A stretch of 64,000 nt of DNA from Diplonema papillatum (taxonomy: Eukaryota > Euglenozoa > Diplonemea > Diplonemida > Diplonemidae), in NCBI GenBank assembly GCA_030068145.1, contig JAPJBO010000005.1, positions 558,001-622,000 on the forward strand, read 5' to 3'. Below the pieces are notes generated by a model. It was not told the origin of the DNA. It ran no database searches and saw only the letters and a program-made list of their open reading frames with translations. The number at the start of each line of letters is the position of its first letter. The stretch's first letter is position 1. Shown here one piece after another: positions 9,867 to 20,202 of this stretch. Made by a program: the position numbers and the translations under genes.

Positions 9867-11920
9867 ATGGCGTTCTCGTCGAACAACTTCCAGCAGCCGT
9901 GGATGGACGGTGGGAACCAGGCAACAATCCCAGGGCTGGTAGGCAACCAAGGGGCGATGGGTGGTGATGGTGGTGGCTTCCCTTCGCCAAGCCAGGGTGG
10001 CGGATCCTCTGGAGACAGGTATGTGCACCTTGCTGTCGAAAAGAAAAGCGACGTCAACATACGGCGCATACCTTCAGTAGTGCACGTGTAGCAGTTAACA
10101 CATTATTCCAATACAACGCAGGCATTACTTCCTCCCTTCCTTTGACATAGCACACCAAGCAAACAACACAACTCACCAGCTTTTGGAGTCTCTGTGTTTT
10201 CTGAGCGAACTCATATCCACTCGCCAGGCGAGGTTGGAGGGATGCTACGAAGAGAATGGCTAAAATTGCCTTCTTGTTTACAAAACAACGCAACACAGCA
10301 CAACACAACACAACACACAACACAACACACAACACAACACAACACCACACACCACAGGGTCGCGACTTCCATCATGCCGATCACGTGCCGCCAGTTCCAA
10401 AAGGTGGACAAGTTGTCCGGGGACATGTTCAAAATTGGCGGCAGGACAGTGTACCAGGTGTCTCTCTTCGTGCAGCTGAACGGGTGGCAGCTTCAACCGG
10501 GCGGACGAGACGTCCAGCTCTCCGTCTCCGACGGGACCGCCACCGTGAATGTGACCATCTTCGGCAACTTCCAGGATGAACTGAAGGTATTGTCTTGTTT
10601 ACGAAGGATACCTGGCATGATAGAGTGTTGACACAAAATGTCTCGATCGAATGACTTTAGAAAGAGAAAAGGAGGGAAAGCTTTACGGGAGCTTGCCGCT
10701 GCGCCCCACAGCAACATCCGAACGAGCAAGCTGCACATCTTCTGTGGGACGAAGCTGACGTACTTTATACTCCTTTACACTCACATGATCCGCTGCTGTC
10801 GGTCCGAGACTTATTTCCAAAGTAGTAGTCAGAATGATGACCGTCATAGCTTGCCGTCAGGCAGGCTCAGTCTCGCAGCAAAGCCAAGGTCAGACCTAAG
10901 GCGACAGTCTGACTCTGACTTTGCTATGGCCACAATATTATTGTACTTTCAGAGTCAACGATACGTGGGCCCTCGGCGGTTCCTTGACATTTCAAGTATT
11001 TTTTTTTCAAAAACATAAATAATACAGGAATGGGCGAACACCGCACCCAGCGCTCGAAAAAACTTCTTGCGGTTGTACGGACACATTCGAACATGGAACG
11101 TATGCATACCAACTGCTTCTGTTTTGTAAAAACGTCGGCGGCGGCGTAATTCTGTTTTTCGCTGAGCAGCACGCACAGGTGGGCGCACCGAGCTTTTGCG
11201 CTCCGTAATCACGCACGTACGCATGCAGGACAGCAACCCCGACCCAAAGGCGCAACACTTCGTGTAGCCTGCCTCTTTGTTGGGTCTAATAAATGCAATT
11301 TGTCTAGAACATGAAACCGTCGATGGCAGCGTACTATCCTCACTCCCGTTAGATGAACGAAACAGGTTTGCAGGAAGTGCGCACAAACAAAGGAAGCGCC
11401 AGATTCGTTTGTTCCAGACCTGGCCTGATGGGTCAGAGGACACCCCGCCTGGACGTAAATGCATACCGGCTTCTTAACTCAACGAAGTCTGAGATAGTGA
11501 AGAGGCTCGACCTCAGCGCCTTGCCAACAATTGTGGCTGCAAGTATTTACAGCTGTTTTCCGAATACGTGCTTAGCGGCCGTGCGTGCAACTCACCGTGC
11601 CAGCATTGTGCTAAGGAAATGTACACTCGGACACACAGAACGCGACGTGCCTTCTCGCCTTCCACGCAAACTTCGAGGACAACCAAACGGCGGTGGCGCA
11701 GATGCTGCACCACGCCAACAGCTGCGTTCACGCCGTGCTCTATGCAAAGCACGGCCCCCTCGACGAGCTTCAGCTGGACGCCCAGCAACAACAGCAGACC
11801 GCCGCGCCTCACCAATCAACTCAGCCCACCAACCAGCCCGCCTGGGGTGGTCAGCCTGTTGCTCAAGGTGGGCAGATGAACATGTATGCCACCATGCAGC
11901 ACCAAACCGCGCGGTATTAA
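9867..11920 (+). CDS. RPA2: Replication protein A 32-kDa-like OB-fold subunit, 4 exons
   Basis: Exons 9867-10018, 10358-10586, 11028-11099 and 11639-11920 join in frame to about 244 residues. RPA32 is the middle subunit of the nuclear single-stranded-DNA-binding RPA heterotrimer used in replication and repair. The N-terminus is Gly/Ser/Gln-rich (GGGFPSPSQGGG), as in RPA32. The OB fold starts at IMPITCRQF, with FKIGGRTVYQVSLF matching strand 1. The 72-nt third exon supplies LYGHIRTWN, equivalent to the family's AGHLRSF segment, and exon 4 continues LLAFHANFEDN and the helix QMLHHANSCVHAVL that would contact the other subunits. After the helix comes a Gln-rich tail (QQQQQ, then Pro/Gln/Gly) instead of the C-terminal winged-helix domain of animal and fungal RPA32. 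Introns: phase 2 then phase 0 twice; donors GTATGT, GTATTG, GTATGC; acceptors CACAG or TACAG. An SSB-like OB protein is the alternative. Confidence 0.8.
10260..10357 (+). repeat. AACAC microsatellite at the 3' end of RPA32 intron 1
   Basis: About 65 bases ahead of the acceptor are a CA-rich run of AACAC/AACACAC units that ends directly in CACAG, the splice acceptor of exon 2. The many CACA steps offer no alternative AG until the true one except a CACAGCACAAC near the 5' end of the run. The repeat replaces any polypyrimidine tract. Confidence 0.7.
11277..11420 (+). repeat. GGCAGCGTACTAT / GTGCGCACAAACAAA family repeat inside RPA32 intron 3
   Basis: ATGCAATTTGTCTAGAACAT, GATGGCAGCGTACTATCCTC, ACTCCCGTTAGATGAACGAA, GAAGTGCGCACAAACAAAGG. 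Its closest relative is at 31008-31125. Looser relatives at 18.87, 24.60 and 63.19 kb share TGGCAGCGTAC, ACCAAA-CAGGT and CAAACAAACG-AAGCGCCA. Confidence 0.7.
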
Positions 11921-14110
11921 GCCGGGCTGCGTCTCTTCTCTTCCGCCCCGGCACCCCTCCGTGAGCCACGGCAATCTCATTTCTTGCATGGGTCGAAGTC
12001 TTCTCCCAGCCGACTGCAATGGATCCACGCAAGGCCCGTTGGACTCATGGGGGGGGGTGGTGCGTGGTCAGAGGGGGAAAGTCGCAGGCGATGGGAGGCA
12101 TGCAGTGCGCATATACACTCACACACTGGGACGTTGCATGTTTCGACGACGGTTTCCGTGTCAACAGCAAATCGGTGGGTCGGTAACCTGTTAGGATACC
12201 GCTCGGGCAAAATGCTGTGGTCAACTCTCACACGCCGGCTCGCAGCAGGGAGTTTCAACGAAGGTTTCGATTGTCCACGGTCGTGCTGTTCTCTGTATGC
12301 TCTCGGGCTCGTATGCCTCAGCAGCTCAGCAGGAGAAGGTTCCGTTGTCAACAGCACATGCCTGGGCTGAGGCCTCGGTGCTCACCCCGTGTTCGGTTAG
12401 ATAGTTCGCCTGGGCTGTGTGTGTCCGGGTGAGCTGTCTTTGTTACACTCGCTGAACAGGAACGTGTGGTTTCCTTGTCAACGAGGGTCGCTGGCCCCCT
12501 GTTATCTCATCCCGTGTCACGACCGCTCGGATTAGCGCTGCTCTCACGCAGGCTCGCAGCAGACGAGGTTTCAACAAAGGTTTCCGTGTAGCCAACATTC
12601 TGCAACCAGCTGCGTCTGAAGTGGCGACACAATCTTTTACCCCCTGCCGTCCGGTGTTGACAGCCCCAGGTGATGCAGATCGACTCTTTCTTAAGTACCG
12701 GAAAGCCGCCGTTTCATCGAGCCACATGGCGTCTTGTGAATGCGCGTGGTTCTAAAACGCACCCTTGGATCACCCTTGGAACATCTTGGATCACCCTACG
12801 AACACCCAAGGAGCACAGCTAGTACACCCTGAGCACACACTATACCGCTTCAGGCCGTTCCGACTTCCTACGGCACCTTTTCACTGTTGTTTGCATGCCT
12901 AGGTGTGATTACCACCAACCCGAATCACGTGTGTGCAGGTCGTTTGCCCCTTGTCGGGGGTAGTTCTTTTTTTGCCTTCTCCTCTCTTTCTCTCAGTTTT
13001 CCCGTTTTCTCTTCCTTTTTCTCTTCTTCGTAGAGCAGGGGGATCCAGCTTTGAAGACAGGACGGTGAAGATTCATCAGGCCCAGCCTAAGAGACGGTCA
13101 TGCCGAGCGCTCCGTAAGCGCCGACGGCCGTGTTATCCAGTATTTACGGGCCAAATTCGTACTTGGTCATCTTTTTTTCCTAGAAGCCCCGGAACAGAAA
13201 GACCCTGCGACAACCGCGCCCATCGCATTGCCGTCATGCGTGTCGGAAAGTATCTGAACTGCGAGTCCCACGACCAATAGAAACAGCTCATCAGCGCAAC
13301 TTGACGGCTGTGGCTACTCGGCAACCTAGGTAGCTTCACAGCCGCAAATGGCTCGACTCCTCAAGGTTCAAGCAGCTCTTGGCGTCAAGGCTAATTGGCA
13401 CACTGGAGACACTCCGGTGTTAGCACACCGGAGGCATTCCACCGTCTCCAAGAAGAGTTGACCGTTTGAGATTGTGCCAACGCGCTGCATGCTGGTGATA
13501 CCACAACGCAGTGCATACGTACTAGCAGAGGAGGATACTACGTAGCTATACAGGCTGCAGGCGGTATGTGTAACTACTATACCTACGTACTGTGTAGCAG
13601 CGTAGCATGTACACCGAGGTTTTATGCACACCTACGAGGTGTGTATACACAACCACGAGGACGCAGCAGCAGCTGTGTTGCTAGTAGCAGCACATACCAT
13701 ACGCGGTAGCGTGCTATGCATCTACATACGTAGGTGTATGTATACCACGAGAGCCGAAGCCGCAACAAAAGAAGTGTAGCGCACCCCGGTCCCAACCCAA
13801 GCTCAATCGGCCCAACCCCCCCCCTGCAGCTGTCGTGCTGGCGGTGTGTTGGTGAGCACGCCGACGCTACGCATCTAGCAGCAAAAGGACGAACGGTCAA
13901 CCCCCTCCCCTCTCCCCTCGCGCCCCCTAGCTTTTCCGCGACCGCCCAAAGCTTTGCGTTTCATCAGTCCGTCCTGGGTGGGTAGATTGCGGGCAACGCA
14001 CAGCAGCGAAAACCCCCGCGCTTGGACACCCGGGGCCGGTATGCAGCTGCATCACCTGCTGTCGACTCGTCTACCTCCTCTTCGAAACGACCAACGTTTC
14101 CCTGCACGGT

Positions 14111-14240
14111 GGCGTCCAGCCCCAGAAGCTGGAGCTAAAAGCTGGAGTTAAAAAAAAGCGGGTGTCACACCCGCTTTCCTGGTGTCGATTTACACGCGTT
14201 CGGGTGTGACCCAGTTCAACTCCAGCTCCTGAGGCTGGAC
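14111..14240 (+). repeat. Hairpin (foldback) repeat with AGCCTCAGAAGCTGGAG ends
   Basis: GTCCAGCCCCAGAAGCTGGA at the left and TCCAGCTCCTGAGGCTGGAC at the right are inverted complements. Inside are inverted CACACCCGCTTTC and AAAGCGGGTGTCACACC blocks. The whole can fold into one long hairpin. Related copies are at 25.77-26.04 and 49.47-49.64 kb. Confidence 0.8.
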
Positions 14241-14446
14241 TCCGCCGTGTATTCCAAATGCGGACCTTAATCTCTCCCCCGCGTCACCTCCTCGCTCCTA
14301 ATGGATAGTTCTAGCGGGAGCTGCTGATCGCCATGCCAAAGAAGCGAAGAGACTTCCTGGACAGAAGAATAGGAGAAGGAGGGAGCGTTGTCGCAATCTC
14401 TGCATCGAATCTCTGCAGCCAGCGACTAGGAACAGGTCCTTCTTTA

Positions 14447-14548
14447 GTACGCACCTGCTCTGTGCAAAATACTCGAGGAGGCCGCCAGTTGCAAAGTCCC
14501 AACTCAGGAAATGCGCTGCAGCCCACTCGAAACACAGGTAAAATATGG
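14447..14548 (+). mobile_element. Partial, diverged family B element (5' part)
   Basis: GTACGCACCTGCTCTGTGCA, AAATACTCGAGGAGGCCGCC, then GCAGCCCACTCGAAACACAG, matching the left part of the family. The right part is absent. Confidence 0.6.
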
Positions 14549-14778
14549 GTTTAATTAGCAAGTCTGCGACTCAGCTATTCCCATCTTGTTGCCATTCTCT
14601 GTTTTTTTTTTTTTTTGCTCCTGCTCTGCTTCCTTTTTCCTTTACCCCTCTTCTCGAAATGCCGGGTGGCGCGTCATCCGGACAGTGGCCTGCCACTAAA
14701 ACAGAAGAACGGCTCCCCACGTCACTTGCTCTCAACTTGGTCTTCCTTTCGCTGTCCCCTCTGTGCTGTTGCGGTGTA

Positions 14779-15000
14779 TGGACAAGCGTGCGAACTCTTT
14801 GGGGAATGACAAAGGAATCCTTCAGAACGAGCATCCAGAATGAACGGAAGAACGTAGTACCATCCTTAAACTATGCACATTGGTGTACGGACAAACGTGC
14901 AAACTCTTTGGAGTATAACAAAAGGAATCCTTCAGAACGAACATCGAGAATGAATGGAAGAACGTGGTGCCATCCTGAAACTGTGCACACCCCCAAGGCA
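14779..15000 (+). repeat. Two ~112-bp tandem copies
   Basis: GGACAAGCGTGCGAACTCTT ... GAATCCTTCAGAACGAGCAT ... GTACCATCCTTAAACTATGC is followed by GGACAAACGTGCAAACTCTT ... GAATCCTTCAGAACGAACAT ... GTGCCATCCTGAAACTGTGC. It lies about 330 bases before the HIT-phosphorylase-like start codon; function unknown. Confidence 0.85.
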
Positions 15001-15330
15001 GGTGGTTGTCATCGACCCTTATCCAGAGTGCGAAGCAGCTGCCGACCCAAGTTCCCGACATATTCTCTCCGCCAATTAGACCAACGCGCTTTCTCTTTGC
15101 GCAGGAGATCTTTGGCTGGTCAGACGTGACGGTCATCGACCAGCCCCGTGCTACGAGAGCCTGCACTGGATTCTCCTAACTGCTGAAACAAGCCGGAGAC
15201 TCTCTGGACCTTAAGCCTCATCTCCACCAACACAGTCCCCTCATGCAGGTGCCAGGCGTGGTGGGTAGGGGCATCGCAGACGTTGTCATCGAGCCCTTTC
15301 ATGCTCGTCCACTGAGTCTGTGCGGCGCAG

Positions 15331-16767
15331 TTGATGTTTCACCGCTTTCAGCGGATCCCTCGGACTCCTTCGAGCAACCGACGGACTCGGGTTGTCGGCG
15401 GATTTCTTATCGCGTTGATCGTCGCAACGAGCGTGCTGTTCTATGCAACGATAGGGCTCCCCGCGCCACATTCGAAAGACTCGGAGAATGCTGGTGTGAC
15501 CGATTCGGAAAAGGCAGCGGCATGCCGTGAAGCGGGCCGCCAGTTGCTCTGCGAAGAGTCGTCGCAGGGCATGGAAGCCGTGCTGAAGGGCGCCTGGCTG
15601 TACCAGTACACGACTGGGGTCATCCCTCCGTTGGACGGGCTGACGCAGCCCGTGTCTTTGCTGAGCACCGGCACCGAGAAGGGATCCGGATCGCGGAAGC
15701 TGTTCGACGTGGTGTACAATCCCGTCCGGGGCTCGAAGCGCACGTCGGCCAACTGGGCGGCGGCCCCGCCGCTGGCGCTGCCGTTCTCGGGCGCGGCCTT
15801 CAGCTTCCACCAGGTCCCGGCGGCCGAGGCGCTGCTGCTGTACCGCACCGCCAAGTTCTCTTCGCTCCGGCCGTCCGGCGCTTGCTCCTGCGCCGGCGTG
15901 CGGCGGAACCCCGCCGAGAAGGCGCTGGCGGCACCCGAAGTCGTCGCCGGGCGGTGCCAGCACGCCGCCGTAGCCAACAAGTCCCCCCTTTCCCCGTACT
16001 CCGGGTTGTTCCTCCCGTTCGCGGCGGCGAACCGCAGCCAGGCGTTGGTCGAGGAGGACTCGCTCGAAGCTGCCCTGGCGTTCTTCAAGTCGCTCAGCGG
16101 CGCGACGCGGATGTACCGCCACCGGTCGAAGTCTGCGGTCGAAGGCGCACCGACTATACGCCTGGGCTTCAACTCGCTGGCCGCCGGCGCCTCCGTCAAC
16201 CACCTGCACTTCCAGTTCTGGCAGCACCCGGCGGAATCCATCCCCGGCAGCGAAATCCCGCGGGCCTCGCAGAAGCAGCGGCAAGTGCCGAGCTTGCCGG
16301 TCGAGGCGACGGTGAAAAGGGTCGTTTCGCGGCACGACGTGCACCCGGGCTTCGCCCTGCACGACTTCGCGCACTTCCAAGTCCCCGGGTTCTGCTTTTC
16401 GGACGCGTTGGAGCACGTGGAGGAGGTGGCGGAGGCCGTGGCGAGGGCGGTGCGGTACATGACGTCGCACGAGATCCCGTACAACATGCTCGTCAACCCG
16501 AGCACCCCGCCGCGGTGCGATGTGTACCTGGTCCCCCGCAAGCCGACGTCGGCGGCGTCGATGCTGCGCGGCGTGCTGCCGGCCGGGTTCCCCGAGATCA
16601 TGGGCGAGGTCATCGTCCCCGACGGCGCCGCGAGCCACTGGAAAAACCTCACCGGCGACGAGCTCGAGCGTCACTTTGCGGACAACGTCCGACAGGCGGA
16701 CGAAGTCCTGGACGCGGTGCGGAACGTGCTCACTGACAGTAGTCTCTGGTCTCCTGTGCCCGCGTGA
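15331..16767 (+). CDS. Membrane-anchored HIT-superfamily phosphorylase-like protein (GDP-L-galactose/GDP-D-glucose phosphorylase-like)
   Basis: A single 478-residue exon. Residues about 22-44 are one hydrophobic segment after a basic N-terminus, so a type II membrane anchor is likely. The core resembles VTC2/GDPGP1, which phosphorolyse GDP-hexoses through a covalent nucleotidyl-His. The diagnostic stretch is LGFNSLAAGASVNHLHFQFW, in which H291-x-H293-x-Q295 fits the HxHxQ active-site motif with His293 as likely nucleophile. Downstream, PYNMLVNPS, VYLVPRKP and PEIMGEVIVPDG match the conserved C-terminal half in order. Start: ATGATG at 15331/15334. Known homologues are soluble, so a membrane anchor is unusual. 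The substrate (GDP-galactose, GDP-glucose or another nucleotide sugar) cannot be read from the sequence. A role in ascorbate synthesis or nucleotide-sugar repair is inference. A decayed copy of its 3' end follows at 16855-17075. Confidence 0.75.
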   Translation: MMFHRFQRIPRTPSSNRRTRVVGGFLIALIVATSVLFYATIGLPAPHSKDSENAGVTDSEKAAACREAGRQLLCEESSQGMEAVLKGAWLYQYTTGVIPPLDGLTQPVSLLSTGTEKGSGSRKLFDVVYNPVRGSKRTSANWAAAPPLALPFSGAAFSFHQVPAAEALLLYRTAKFSSLRPSGACSCAGVRRNPAEKALAAPEVVAGRCQHAAVANKSPLSPYSGLFLPFAAANRSQALVEEDSLEAALAFFKSLSGATRMYRHRSKSAVEGAPTIRLGFNSLAAGASVNHLHFQFWQHPAESIPGSEIPRASQKQRQVPSLPVEATVKRVVSRHDVHPGFALHDFAHFQVPGFCFSDALEHVEEVAEAVARAVRYMTSHEIPYNMLVNPSTPPRCDVYLVPRKPTSAASMLRGVLPAGFPEIMGEVIVPDGAASHWKNLTGDELERHFADNVRQADEVLDAVRNVLTDSSLWSPVPA

Positions 16768-16854
16768 GGGTAGTTGGCCACTACTGCTACACGCGTGTAT
16801 GTTTGCAAGCCAAGGGTGGCGTGCACCATCACTCAGAAAAGCGAACAGACACGT

Positions 16855-17075
16855 TTGCAGCCGTGCCGATGGCGGTGCCCCATGAACATGAGGTTTCGTG
16901 CAACTTGCTGGTCGCCCGTTGGCCACGACCGCCGGAAGCATGCGACGTTGATGCTGCGAGGGCGTGCTTGCTGGTGCAGGATCGTAGCTCCAGCACAGAC
17001 AGCACTTTCCCGCCCGTATGACAGACGGACGAAGTCCTTGGCGCAAAGCAGAACCGTGCTCACTGGAACGGTGGC
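16855..17075 (+). pseudogene. Degenerate downstream copy of the 3' end of the HIT-phosphorylase-like gene
   Basis: By eye, short blocks here follow the same order as 16430-16745 of the gene. CATGAGGTTTCGTGCAACTT mirrors CACGAGATCCCGTACAACAT; TTGATGCTGCGAGGGCGTGC mirrors TCGATGCTGCGCGGCGTGCT; and ACAGACGGACGAAGTCCTTG mirrors ACAGGCGGACGAAGTCCTGG. Intervening stretches are shortened or lost, and the frame is broken. It looks like an old tandem duplication of the coding 3' end, not an exon. Confidence 0.6.
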
Positions 17076-17119
17076 CCGCTGGCCGCGCGAGCGCAGGAAA
17101 GAGACGCGGAAACGCAACG

Positions 17120-17250
17120 TTGCTGTACGGCTGCTTGCTGCAGAGTTACTATATTGCTGCGGATACTGTATTGCCGCAGGTTATTGCATTGCTGCAGGTT
17201 ATTGCATTGCCGCAGGTTATTGCATTGCTGCAGCCGCGTGCTACTGTATT
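17120..17250 (+). repeat. 18-bp tandem repeat
   Basis: Several units of about 18 bases of the form TTATTGCATTGCTGCAGG, alternating CTGCAG and CCGCAG, with divergent units at both ends. It lies just after the decayed gene copy. No coding function is evident. Confidence 0.8.
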
Positions 17251-17640
17251 GCCGCGGCCCCGCCCCTCCTTGCTTGCTCTTAATTCCCGCGTCTCCGGCT
17301 TGTTGCGTGACGTCACGCTTGCGGTACATGCAGCATATTTCGTTTGTGTTGGCCTCTTTGCCCTGCCGCTGATTGAAGCTAGCGGAACGAGTGCGGGGCT
17401 GCAAATCCCGCCGCCCGCAGAAGCCAACTCGGTTGCACGTCCACAGCGCCCTAAAGACCACGAGCTGAAATGACGCGGAAAGCGACACCAACGAATGGTT
17501 AAGGGGGAGGGTCGAATAATAACACCTGTGTTATTATCCGATTTGAAAAAAACGGTTCCGGGTAGCCGAACAGTAGCAGGATCAAATAGTGGTAGTGATT
17601 TTAAACAACCAGACATGTGTCAAATAACTATTACTATTTT

Positions 17641-17930
17641 ACATAAGCGCCAGCTTGAAAGGAAATGCTCGACGATGCTGCCCGACAAAGAACAGAAGGG
17701 ATCCCACGTGCTGTAACTACCGAACCACGTGTTGAACGGACGTGAGGTCATGCGGGTCTACCCCTACACGACAAACCACACCAACACAACAGGTCAAAAG
17801 TCCTGAGTAAGAAAACAACACACGGTGGTGTAAGCGAACAACAAAGCAGATTGTGTTTGTATTGTATTTGCCCCTTACCTCTATATTTCCCCCCTTCCAT
17901 TCGGAGTCGAAGCAGCTACGTCGAGTATTT
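17641..17930 (+). mobile_element. Family A foldback element, full length
   Basis: A complete copy from ACATAAGCGCC to TCGAGTATTT, preceded by ATTACTATTTT and followed by CGACCCCCCCCCCCC. About 290 bases, almost identical to the 2.1-2.7 kb copies. Confidence 0.8.
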
Positions 17931-18137
17931 CGACCCCCCCCCCCCTTTAGAATACCAAACGAAGCCGTCTCCCGAAACGAGAGCGAAGCGAACCCACACT
18001 GGACGGAACGCACATCTTTACTGCGGGGTACTGCCACCGGCGCCCCCGGTTGGGTGCGGTCGAGCTGTGCACTTTACCAACTGATGCCAGGCACCTCGCC
18101 AGCAGAACTTGACGGCAACCCGCTAAAATCTCTTTTG

Positions 18138-18195
18138 TGTGAGCACCTGCATTGTAGGAAATGCTTGCGGAGGCTGCCGGTTGCGAAACATGAAG
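18138..18195 (+). mobile_element. Family B element, 5' fragment
   Basis: TGTGAGCACCTGCATTGTAG, then GAAATGCTTGCGGAGGCTGC and GGTTGCGAAACATGAAG match the first 55 bases of the family; the rest is missing. Confidence 0.6.
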
Positions 18196-18865
18196 CTCGG
18201 GGCTGAAGCCCTGCACACGGTGGTGCGCTGCTGCGTCTTGGTAGCCTGGTCGTCTGCAGTTGTCTCGCGTGGTTCGTGCGCACGAACAATATGCGTTGAC
18301 CAGCCCTTTTTCACTCTCGAAAGCCTGAACCAAGATCAACGAACAAGCACCACCATCACGACAGGAGAGAACGAAACGGGGGAGGGGACTCAGGGGAGGC
18401 TGCGACCGCCACGCATCACGACAAGGAGATCGTCAGTTTGCAGTAAGGAGCCGCAGTGGGGCAAAGGCGCGCGCGGTACAGGAACCGGGTGACAGGACTG
18501 GTAGGAGTGCGGTGGGGTGGCGGGGAGGGGGGGGGGGGAGGGGAGGGGGAGAGATCGAGGCGTGGCCGTTGCGGTGGGTGTTCTACCACGGTACCGTGCT
18601 ACAGATTCACCAAAACGCGGTCAGGAGCCGGCTCTGAGTGCGGCAACCGCACTTCGCGCTTCAACGTGCCCACTGAGGGCGGGCTCGGAGATCCCCCGAA
18701 GGGGGATGACTCCGGACACGGCGGCTCTTGCACGTGGAAGTTGACCAGCATTCGCGATGTTAAAAGGTGCGTGCCCCCCCCCCCATCCTCCGCTAGCATC
18801 AAACGTGCATGAGAGACAGTGCTCTGTCTGCACATTCAACTAAGATTTCACCCGTCCTCTTTTTT

Positions 18866-19060
18866 GTGTTATCAATGCATTGTTGGTGCTAAGAATTAGT
18901 AGTTGGCAGCGTACTACATGAAACTTACCAAACCAGGTGAGTTCCGCTAGTGCGCTCAAACAAACGAAAGCGCCATACTATTTTTTTATTAAACAGGAAA
19001 AACACGCGGTAAATCCCGGCTCAGCCGACTTCCGCGGCCTTCTTAAACCTGCGTCCTCTC
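18866..19060 (+). repeat. ATTAGTAGTTGGCAGCGTAC family repeat
   Basis: TGTTATCAATGCATTGTTGG, AAGAATTAGTAGTTGGCAGC, GCTAGTGCGCTCAAACAAAC, GAAAGCGCCATACTA. The copy at 24603-24730 is nearly identical over 125 bases; a weaker one is at 63188-63310, which also shares AACACGC and GGCTCAGCC downstream (63.45-63.57 kb). Confidence 0.8.
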
Positions 19061-19609
19061 CATCCAACCCTCTGTTTTTCAAAAACAAATATAACGTGGG
19101 CGGCGCCGAAGCTTTACCAGCTTCGGCTGACACCATTTGCGCACTTAACCATGGTTAAGAAAACGACTGAAAGCATAGACACAAAGATAGCAAAGCATCT
19201 GCAGAATAACACGAAAAGCCTCTAGGCAAAAACCCGTTTTCACATTTCTCCCGTGTTCTTCTTTCTCTGCATCTCCAAGTTCTCCCCTCGTGCTGGCACC
19301 ACGAAGCGAGGTCCGTCGCTGCTAGCGGGCCCAGAGAAGGGAAATAAAATGGCAACAACCGCGGTTGTCATCATCAAAAGCTGACGGTTGACAGCGTACT
19401 GTGCAGATTACCAAAACAGGTGGTTACACATACGATCACACAAACTAATATACCGGTGTACCATCTCTCATGAGGTCATTGACCCGGATGCGATCCTGGT
19501 GGGCGAGTTTCCGCCAAACGCCAGGTCGGTTGCCCGGCTGTGGGTAAAGGAGAGCCACGTCACTTTTTGAGGACTTGGTGCTTGCAAAGAAACATGCAAT
19601 GAAAGGCAG

Positions 19610-20018
19610 GAGTACTGCCTAACCAAGCTGAGCTTCCCAAGTCAGCTTTGGAAGAGCTGCGACTCAGGTATGTCCCTACATGAGTACTAACACGCTCTTC
19701 CCACACAGAGACGGAGGCGGGCAGCGGTTTACGTTGGATATGCTAGACATGGAAAGCGTGCGGATAGCGGAAGATGTGGCGCCCATCGTCGGGTACAAGA
19801 ACGTTCCAAGGGCGTGCATTCAACGAAAGGACCCGCCCTTGCCGCCGCGTGTATCGAAGGTGACGTTCCAACTGCCCGTAGAGCCGCCGCAACCGCCAAC
19901 ACCCCCGCTTCTCTTCATCAACCCTCCGGCCGTCGTCCGCATCCCTCGTGATGACAGTGACAGTGAAAGCGAATCCGATTCGGAGATGCCGTCTGATGCC
20001 TACTTCCAACCTTCGTGA
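19610..20018 (+). CDS. 3' part of an unrecognised proline-rich protein with acidic Ser tail (5' end not resolved)
   Basis: I do not recognise this protein. Coding character comes from a 41-nt intron-like segment at 19668-19708 (GTATGT, a perfect TACTAAC, ending CACAG) whose removal joins two open frames. The upstream exon reads VLPNQAELPKSALEELRLR (from about 19610, after CAG). The downstream exon (19709-20018) continues DGGGQRFTLDMLDMESV, a proline-rich part (PPLPPR, PPQPPTPPLL), then a Ser/Asp/Glu tail (DDSDSESESDSE) and the stop. An in-frame ATG at 19740 could instead start a 92-residue protein if CACAG at 19708 is a trans-splice site. Coding-like sequence at 19485-19542 may be another exon, but I could not join it in phase. 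The tail and following sequence are duplicated downstream. It could be a decaying gene. Confidence 0.45.
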
Positions 20019-20202
20019 CGGCTGCAACGAAAAAAAAGGGGTGCGAAGACAAGGGAAAGATGGGGGGACGGCCTCGAAGTTATCGGCGAATCCGATTCGG
20101 AGATGCCGTATGATGCCTACTTCCAACGTTCGTGACGGCTGCAACAAAAGAGGAGGGGCGAAGACAAGGGAAAGGGAGGGGGATGGCCTCGAAGTTATCA
20201 AA
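19969..20202 (+). repeat. Two ~117-bp tandem copies covering the gene's 3' end and downstream sequence
   Basis: The segment starting GCGAATCCGATTCGGAGATG at 19969, which encodes the last residues of the acidic-tailed protein plus about 75 bases after its stop, recurs at 20086 with a few differences. Both copies end near GGCCTCGAAGTTATC. The second copy is out of reach of the reading frame. Confidence 0.85.

Larger units (their letters stand above)
11921..15330. other. Spacer between RPA32-like and HIT-phosphorylase-like genes
   Basis: Contains loosely repeated GTTTCCGTGTCAACAGC / GTTTCAACAAAGGTTTCCGT phrases (12140-12600), CACCCTTGGA microrepeats (12765-12830), a stretch rich in TACGTA and GTATACAC palindromes (13500-13750), a hairpin repeat, a partial family B element and a 112-bp tandem pair. 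No gene is supported. Confidence 0.5.

Noticed and set aside
15286-17046. 586-codon minus-strand frame opposite the HIT-phosphorylase-like gene
   Set aside because: Arg/His/Gly-rich antisense shadow of a GC-rich gene, and it runs beyond the gene into decayed sequence.
19388-19570. Upstream exon (EVIDPDAILVGEFPPNARSV) of the acidic-tailed protein
   Set aside because: It looks coding, but neither GTAAAG at 19543 nor other donors join in phase with the exon at 19610, and part of the region belongs to a dispersed repeat. Kept only as a possibility.
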